Shown: one piece after another, positions 59,705 to 64,000 of the stretch | Numbering within the stretch: position 1 is the first letter of the stretch | How the letters are laid out: the number at the start of each line of letters is the position of its first letter | From: Pseudoflavonifractor sp. AF19-9AC | Lineage (GTDB): Bacteria; Bacillota; Clostridia; Oscillospirales; Oscillospiraceae | Assembly (NCBI RefSeq): GCF_003478995.1 | Contig: NZ_QUGI01000004.1 | Span: forward strand, 108,507-172,506 | Direction: 5' to 3' | DNA: 64,000 nucleotides | Program-made: the position numbers and the translations under genes | The notes under the pieces: generated by a model | Told to the model about the DNA's origin: nothing | What the model saw: the letters and a program-made list of their open reading frames with translations, nothing else | Databases searched by the model: none

Positions 59705-59911
59705 TTACTTGGTAATGGACAGGCGGTACTCACCATCCGCCTCCTGCACAGAGACCTGATAGCCTTGGTGCTGAGCATAACGGGTCACATTTTCCTTGGC
59801 GGTCACATTGTCCACTACCATCTGATAGGCATTTTCCTTGGAGATCATCGCTTTCCGAATCATAACAACAGGCTCCGGACAAGAGAGCCCGCGCGCATCC
59901 AGTTCTTTCAT
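59705..59911 (-). CDS. TusA/SirA-like sulfurtransferase-fold protein
   Basis: A 68-residue protein with the CPxP motif in LDARGLSCPEPVVMIRKAM (Cys11), typical of TusA, SirA and the N-terminal domain of YedF. Full-length YedF proteins continue with a DsrE-like domain, which is missing here. It probably passes sulfur or selenium as a persulfide or perselenide. It is 16 nt after yedE and directly abuts DUF3343. Confidence 0.88.
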   Translation of the reverse strand: MKELDARGLSCPEPVVMIRKAMISKENAYQMVVDNVTAKENVTRYAQHQGYQVSVQEADGEYRLSITK

Positions 59912-59927
59912 GTTGTCTTACACTCCT

Positions 59928-61016
59928 TTACGCTTTTTCTGTCCGTACGGTGTTGGCCACAGCAATAACAGCCACCACAACAATTCCAATGACGACGGCT
60001 ACCTTGCCATTGGCGGTCGGGCCGGTGCCGCTGGAGGCCAGGCCGAAGTTGTGGGCAAAGGCCGCTCCGATGCCAAGGCCCAGAACAGTAATGGCACTAT
60101 CGGTGTTGCCTTCGCCGGACAGCACCAGCTGACGCAGGGGGCAGCCGCCCAGAAGGACGCAGCCAAAACCGGCCAGCAGCATGCCCAGGAAGTTCCACAG
60201 GCCATCGGTGTGTGCCACCGGCTGTCCCTCCATGCCCAGGGTGAAGAAGGTGCCGGCACCCGTACCGGTAAGCACCAGATTACAAACCAGCGCGCTGGCC
60301 AGAATGGCAATGAAACCGGCCAGGAGCTTCCATTCACCAAACAGCACCAGGTCCCGGATGCCGCCCACCATGCACAGTCGGGTCCGCTGAGCCAGTGCGC
60401 CCACGATCAGGCCGGCGGCAAGGCTGATGAGAATGGGGGCATGGAGGGCACCGGGACCGGCTCCGGCCTCGGAGAAATAAATGAAGGCAGGCGCAGCAAC
60501 CAGCAGAACCAGCAGAGCAACCTGAATGGCGGAGAAGGCGGCACCCTCCAGCGTGGGCAGCTTATAAGTCCGCTTCAGGGAATAGCCCTTGTTCAGAAAG
60601 AAGACACCCGCCAGAATGCCGCAGACGAAACCCAGCAGTCCAAACACCGCATTCAGGTCGCCGCCGGCCAGCCGGAGAATCATACGGAAGGGGCAGCCCA
60701 GGAACATCAGGCAGCCGATCATAACGAAGAAGCCCAGAACAAACCGGGTCAGGGGAGAGCTGCCGCCCCGAGGCATGAATTCCTTGCGGAAGACAGACAA
60801 CAAAAAGCTGCCCAATACCAGACCGAGAATTTCAGGACGGATGTACTGTACGGCGGGAGCTGTGTGCAGCCCCAGGGCTCCGGAAATGTCCCGCAGGAAG
60901 CAGGCAATACAGAATCCCATATTGACGGGATTTCCAAAGAACACCAACAGGGATGCAATGACCCCGATGGCAATGCCGGCCAAAACAATGCCGGTCTTTT
61001 CATGGGTTTTTGGCAT
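59928..61016 (-). CDS. YedE/YeeE family membrane protein, selenium-linked
   Basis: A 362-residue polytopic membrane protein with ten or so helices in two repeats, each with a conserved cysteine segment: GFCIACFLRD and LMFLGCPFRMILRLAGGD in the first half, RTRLCMVGGIRD and VLLGGCPLRQLVLSGEGN in the second. Members beside selD and tusA are thought to import a selenium compound; related YeeE proteins import thiosulfate. The start ATG 61016 follows GAGAGAGG; the frame is open to 61130, through the promoter. It is the first gene of the selenium operon. Confidence 0.88.
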   Translation of the reverse strand: MPKTHEKTGIVLAGIAIGVIASLLVFFGNPVNMGFCIACFLRDISGALGLHTAPAVQYIRPEILGLVLGSFLLSVFRKEFMPRGGSSPLTRFVLGFFVMIGCLMFLGCPFRMILRLAGGDLNAVFGLLGFVCGILAGVFFLNKGYSLKRTYKLPTLEGAAFSAIQVALLVLLVAAPAFIYFSEAGAGPGALHAPILISLAAGLIVGALAQRTRLCMVGGIRDLVLFGEWKLLAGFIAILASALVCNLVLTGTGAGTFFTLGMEGQPVAHTDGLWNFLGMLLAGFGCVLLGGCPLRQLVLSGEGNTDSAITVLGLGIGAAFAHNFGLASSGTGPTANGKVAVVIGIVVVAVIAVANTVRTEKA

Positions 61017-61100
61017 AGGTTTTTCCTCTCTCTTTCTTGATGCTGATCTTTTTTGAGTGAACACATACCACGCAAAAAAGTCGCCAATTTGACGCAAGTC

Positions 61101-61130
61101 ATTATAGCATGGCAAAATTTTGCCTTCCAA
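61101..61130 (-). promoter_or_regulatory. Sigma-A promoter of yedE-selD operon
   Basis: On the reverse strand, TTGGAA (61130-61125), an 18-bp spacer and TATAAT (61106-61101). The spacer is largely filled by the palindrome at 61111-61124. Confidence 0.7.
61111..61124. promoter_or_regulatory. 14-bp palindrome inside yedE promoter
   Basis: GGCAAAATTTTGCC is a perfect palindrome between the -35 and -10 boxes, an ideal repressor site. The regulator is unknown; the LysR protein encoded at 62399 is a candidate. Confidence 0.5.
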
Positions 61131-61155
61131 TAGTATTTATTGATATTCTTAACCG

Positions 61156-61178
61156 ATTTATTTTAATTTCAAATAAAT
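61156..61178. promoter_or_regulatory. AT-rich dyad, candidate LysR site
   Basis: ATTTATTT-N7-AAATAAAT, perfect 8-bp arms, centred about 50 bp before the expected transcription start of the class V aminotransferase gene. That is the usual place for a LysR-type activator. Confidence 0.5.
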
Positions 61179-61181
61179 ATC

Positions 61182-61210
61182 TTGAATGGGGTAGACGACT
61201 GTGGTATGCT
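61182..61210 (+). promoter_or_regulatory. Promoter of class V aminotransferase-lysR pair
   Basis: TTGAAT (61182-61187), a 17-bp spacer and TATGCT (61205-61210), divergent from the yedE promoter. Confidence 0.7.
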
Positions 61211-61245
61211 AACCCAAAGGCGTGACATGTTCGGGGGATAGAACG

Positions 61246-62409
61246 ATGGAGAAGATCTATTTTGACAACAGCAGTACAACCTTTCCAAAGCCCAAAGAGG
61301 TACCGGAGGCGATGTACCGCTATATGACCACCATTGGGAGCAACATCAACCGCGGAGGATACCAGGCGGCCTATGACGTGGAAGAGGCAGTTTATGAGAC
61401 CCGCCAGCTTCTGTGCCGCTTGTTTCATGGAGAGGACTGCAAACAGGTTGTCTTTACGAAGAATGTAACGGAGAGCCTGAATGTGATTCTGAAGGGCTTT
61501 TTGAAGCCAGGCGATCATGTGCTGGTGTCCTCCATGGAGCACAATGCCGTCATGCGGCCGCTCCAGCAGTTGACCGAGCAGGGAGTCTCCTTTTCCCGGA
61601 TTCCCTGTCGCTCAGACGGAACCCTGTGTCTGGACCAGGCAGAGGGCCTGCTGCGGGAGAATACCAGGGCCGTGGTTATGACCCATGCCAGCAATGTCTG
61701 TGGCACCATACTTCCCATCGAAGAGGTAGGTGTCTTCTGTCGTACCCACGGCCTCCGCTTTTTCGTGGACTGTGCCCAGTCCGCCGGTGTATGCCCCATT
61801 GACATGGCAAAGATGGGCATTGATGCCCTGGCTTTCACCGGGCACAAGGGTCTGCTGGGTCCCCAGGGGATCGGCGGATTTATCCTGAAAAAAGGTCTGG
61901 AGACAGAGCTTGATCCCCTTCTCTCCGGTGGAACGGGCAGCCTCAGCCACACGGAGTTTGTGCCCGACTTTATGCCGGATCGGTTTGAGCCCGGCACCAT
62001 GAATCTCCCTGGGATTCTTGGCCTGCGGGAGGGACTTTTATGGTTGGAGCGCACCGGAATAGACAACATCCTGCGCCATGAACTGGAACTGACCAAACAG
62101 TTTTTGTCCGGTCTTCAGCCCATGGAGGAAGATGGACAAATAAGATCCGTTGGGCTTCCCGATACCATTGGGCGCACTGGAGTCGTCTCGGTCCAGACGG
62201 TGGGGCGAGAGCTGGCCCAGGTGGCCTATGAGCTGGACAGTCGATACGGCATTATGACCCGTGTGGGCCTGCACTGTGCTCCTTCCGCCCACCGCACCCT
62301 TGGTACCTTTCCCACCGGTACGATTCGCTTTTCTTTCGGATGGTGGAACACCCCTCTGGAAGTGGAACGCGCCCTTCAGGCGCTGAAGGAGCTGTTATAT
62401 GGAATTTAA
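61246..62409 (+). CDS. Class V aminotransferase, cysteine desulfurase/selenocysteine lyase-like
   Basis: A 387-residue PLP enzyme. Landmarks are IYFDNSSTTFPKPKEV, VTESLNVILKG, THASNVCGTILPIEEV, the PLP lysine in LAFTGHKGLLGPQG, and the persulfide-forming cysteine in RVGLHCAPSAHRTLGT. It belongs to the NifS/CsdB-like group found with selenium genes in clostridia and could release selenium or sulfur from (seleno)cysteine for SelD. I start at ATG 61246, after GGGGGA; the frame opens at 61222. It overlaps lysR by 11 nt. Confidence 0.9.
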   Translation: MEKIYFDNSSTTFPKPKEVPEAMYRYMTTIGSNINRGGYQAAYDVEEAVYETRQLLCRLFHGEDCKQVVFTKNVTESLNVILKGFLKPGDHVLVSSMEHNAVMRPLQQLTEQGVSFSRIPCRSDGTLCLDQAEGLLRENTRAVVMTHASNVCGTILPIEEVGVFCRTHGLRFFVDCAQSAGVCPIDMAKMGIDALAFTGHKGLLGPQGIGGFILKKGLETELDPLLSGGTGSLSHTEFVPDFMPDRFEPGTMNLPGILGLREGLLWLERTGIDNILRHELELTKQFLSGLQPMEEDGQIRSVGLPDTIGRTGVVSVQTVGRELAQVAYELDSRYGIMTRVGLHCAPSAHRTLGTFPTGTIRFSFGWWNTPLEVERALQALKELLYGI

Positions 62410-63325
62410 GCAACTGCGTTCCTTTGCAGCGGTCGTGAAGTATAAAAGCTTTACAAAGGCGGCGGAGAAAACCTATATTTCTCAGCCCACGATCAGTACT
62501 CATGTTCGCATGCTGGAGGAAGAATTTCAAACCCGTCTTATTATCCGGGACACAAAAAACATTGAAATTACACCAAGAGGGTGGGAGCTTTATGAATGTG
62601 CCACCCACATTTTGGAGCTCCAGGACAACCTTCTCCAGCGCTGGTCGGAGGAGACCAAGCACATCATTCAGTTGGGCGCCTCCACCATTCCATCCGCCTA
62701 TATTCTGCCGGAAATTCTGCCCCAGTACGGGAAAAAGCACCCGGATACCTACTTTGTAGTGCATCAGAGTGACAGCAGCCAGGTGGTAAAGAACCTGCTT
62801 ACCGGGCTGTTCGATGTTGGGATCGTTGGGATGGACTGCGGCAATGAAGCACTGGAGTGTATTCCCTTCTATCGGGACCGCATGGTGCTGATAACCCCGG
62901 TCACACCTCAATTTTTGAAAATGAAGGAACTTCCGGAGCCTCCCCTTCACCAGCTGTTGAAGGAGCCTGTCATTCTGCGGGAAAAGGGGAGTGGAAGCCA
63001 GAAAAGCGCGGATCTTTTCTTGGAGAAAATGCAGATTCCAGAGGAGCAGCTTAAAATTACCGCCAGAGTGAACGACCAGGAGTCCATCAAGAATTTGGTG
63101 GCAGGCGGTCTTGGCGTCTCCATCATATCGGAAAAGGCCGTACGCAATTTCGTGGAGGAAAAACGTCTTTTGATGTTTGAGCTGCCGGAGGGTACTGCAC
63201 AGCGTAATCTGTATCTCGTTTTTCCGAAACCGGTGAAAGTCAGTCGGGCCGTACAGAGCTTTGTCGATTATGTGCGTTCTTACTACTCATTTGAGAAAGA
63301 GACACCGTCCAAAAGTCAGGAATAA
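62399..63325 (+). CDS. LysR-type transcriptional regulator
   Basis: A 308-residue regulator: winged helix-turn-helix at about 1-60 (FAAVVKYKSFTKAAEKTYIS and QPTISTHVRMLEEEF), a linker helix, and a periplasmic-binding-like effector domain (about 90-295). It overlaps the aminotransferase gene by 11 nt, hence translationally coupled. Location beside the divergent yedE operon suggests control of selenium or sulfur supply; CysB-like sensing is possible but the effector is not deducible. A terminator follows. Confidence 0.9.
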   Translation: MEFKQLRSFAAVVKYKSFTKAAEKTYISQPTISTHVRMLEEEFQTRLIIRDTKNIEITPRGWELYECATHILELQDNLLQRWSEETKHIIQLGASTIPSAYILPEILPQYGKKHPDTYFVVHQSDSSQVVKNLLTGLFDVGIVGMDCGNEALECIPFYRDRMVLITPVTPQFLKMKELPEPPLHQLLKEPVILREKGSGSQKSADLFLEKMQIPEEQLKITARVNDQESIKNLVAGGLGVSIISEKAVRNFVEEKRLLMFELPEGTAQRNLYLVFPKPVKVSRAVQSFVDYVRSYYSFEKETPSKSQE

Positions 63326-63329
63326 ATAA

Positions 63330-63367
63330 GTAAGCGGAGGCATTTGACTGTGCCTCCGCTTACCTTT
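63330..63367 (+). terminator. Terminator after lysR
   Basis: A 13-bp perfect stem (GTAAGCGGAGGCA / TGCCTCCGCTTAC) and 8-nt loop followed by CTTTC. The T-run is weak. Confidence 0.75.
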
Positions 63368-63655
63368 CACCTGATCAAAAACACTCCCCAACCTTTGCGG
63401 GATCTTTTTCAGGCAGAGGAGGGACATTTTTTATGCCTTTGGACTACTTAGACTGTATCTTTAAATAGGGTCATAATCCATCCAAGTCATTTCTCTGCCG
63501 CCTACAGTCCAAAAACGGGGGAGTATAGGCAAAAAAGTATTTTATCTGCAAAAATCAAGAAAAACTTAAAGGAATCTTTATGCGTTTTCTTGGCCCTCTA
63601 TGATACAATTACCACTCAATCAATACGGACACAATATGGACAGGGAGAGCAGAAT
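63368..63655. other. Intergenic region before ABC transporter
   Basis: No convincing gene. Two crossing inverted repeats are present: GGCAGAG/CTCTGCC (63412-63418, 63493-63499) and TTTGGACT/AGTCCAAA (63438-63445, 63506-63513). A TATGAT/TACAAT -10 region is at 63599-63609, without a good -35. Confidence 0.4.
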
Positions 63656-63736
63656 ATGAACTATATTTCCACGTCCGGAAAGGGTAGCCTGTCAACCAGT
63701 TTGCTTATTGCTGAAACTGATTTCCAATACAAATAA
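63656..63736 (+). CDS. 26-residue leader-type peptide
   Basis: A short frame, ATG 63656 to TAA 63736, with GGGAGAG 7-8 nt upstream, encoding MNYISTSGKGSLSTSLLIAE and six further residues. It ends 13 nt before the ABC ATPase gene. It could be a translated leader controlling the transporter or chance; the good ribosome site is the main support. No homologue is recognised. Confidence 0.35.
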   Translation: MNYISTSGKGSLSTSLLIAETDFQYK

Positions 63737-63749
63737 AGGCGGCGATGAT

Positions 63750-64000
63750 ATGGAATATATTTTGCAAACCGATAATCTTTCAAAAGTCTACGGAACAAAA
63801 ACAGTTCTGAATCATGTAAATATTCATGTGCCGAAAAAGTCGATCTATGGTTTGGTGGGAAAAAACGGAGCTGGAAAGACCACGCTTATGCGGATTATCT
63901 GCGGCCTAACCCAGCAAAGTGACGGCAGTTATACATTGTTGGGAAAGTCCAATGATGCTGCAGTGCGGAATCACATGGGGATGCTGATTGAAAAACCTGG
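63750..64000 (+). CDS. ABC transporter ATP-binding protein (partial, cut by window edge)
   Basis: The first 83 residues of an ABC ATPase; the gene runs off the right end. Visible are MEYILQTDNLSKVYGTKTVL, the Walker A loop GLVGKNGAGKTTLMRIICGL and the start of the Q-loop region (MGMLIEKPG). The Q-loop with IEKP is typical of BcrA/lantibiotic-immunity-type exporters, so a peptide antibiotic resistance or export role is likely but not shown. AAAGGCGG precedes ATG 63750. Confidence 0.85.
   Translation, partial: MEYILQTDNLSKVYGTKTVLNHVNIHVPKKSIYGLVGKNGAGKTTLMRIICGLTQQSDGSYTLLGKSNDAAVRNHMGMLIEKP

Noticed and set aside
1..64000. CRISPR arrays, insertion sequences, prophage, integrases or rRNA
   Set aside because: No spaced repeat array, transposase, integrase, phage structural gene or rRNA sequence was recognised; gene order and composition are typical of core chromosome.

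Overview
The window is a chromosomal stretch of a GC-rich, anaerobic, spore-forming member of the Clostridia. An Oscillospiraceae relative of Flavonifractor or Pseudoflavonifractor is my best guess, which is an inference from gene content and codon style and not a search result. Supporting signs are a complete rnfCDGEAB operon, Rex, SigG, PolC, an IreB-type protein, a selenium-handling cluster, AGGAGG-type ribosome binding sites and near-consensus sigma-A promoters. There is no prophage, insertion sequence, CRISPR array or rRNA operon in view. There is one tRNA gene, tRNA-Leu(CAA).

Layout. 1-2.8 kb: an ECF sigma factor with a DUF4179 membrane partner, a DUF951 protein and a radical SAM enzyme. 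3.1-7.1 kb: a secreted SleB-type hydrolase, a reverse-strand XRE regulator fused to a desulfoferrodoxin-like domain, Rex, an SLH surface protein and a cysteine-rich mini-protein. 7.1-12.4 kb: the Rnf ion-pumping ferredoxin:NAD oxidoreductase behind a long structured leader. 12.6-24.6 kb: a SEDS protein (reverse), tsaE-tsaB-upp, then ddl-murF, an ABC-F protein, a YdcF-like protein, prfA, small genes and the Sua5/YwlC t6A enzyme. 24.6-28 kb: an XRE/membrane/dephospho-CoA-kinase composite gene, an M18 aminopeptidase and a second membrane XRE regulator. 28-34.3 kb: a TepA-like protease, uppP, ftsK/spoIIIE, ireB, DUF523 and sigG. 34.3-42.2 kb (reverse strand): ZIP and PiT transporters, SOS-controlled dinB, YibE/F, a membrane-anchored orphan, lipoprotein alkaline phosphatase and an FMN-riboswitch-controlled ribU. 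42.4-57.8 kb: a GT2 glycosyltransferase, the conserved pyrH-frr-uppS-cdsA-dxr-rseP-ispG-polC run, an LtaS-like sulfatase and a Bax-inhibitor-1 protein. 58-63.3 kb: tRNA-Leu and a divergent selenium cluster (yedE-tusA-DUF3343-selD against a class V aminotransferase-lysR pair). The right edge cuts an ABC transporter ATPase.

How the parts relate. Several neighbourhoods serve the envelope: ddl, murF, uppP, uppS, dxr, ispG, cdsA, the SEDS protein, the LtaS-like protein and the SLH protein. Others serve translation fidelity (tsaE, tsaB, tsaC, prfA, frr), redox and energy balance (Rex, Rnf) and selenium metabolism.

The most unusual signals are regulatory. (1) The sigG leader appears to nest a sigma-F-type promoter inside a hairpin that would hide the sigG ribosome binding site in read-through RNA. 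(2) Three XRE genes have unusual architectures, and two of them share the same promoter/operator module at identical spacing. (3) One XRE regulator carries all nine metal ligands of desulfoferrodoxin. (4) One XRE gene runs in frame into CoaE. (5) The start codon of the phosphate transporter is inside a perfect hairpin. All functions are read from sequence motifs alone.
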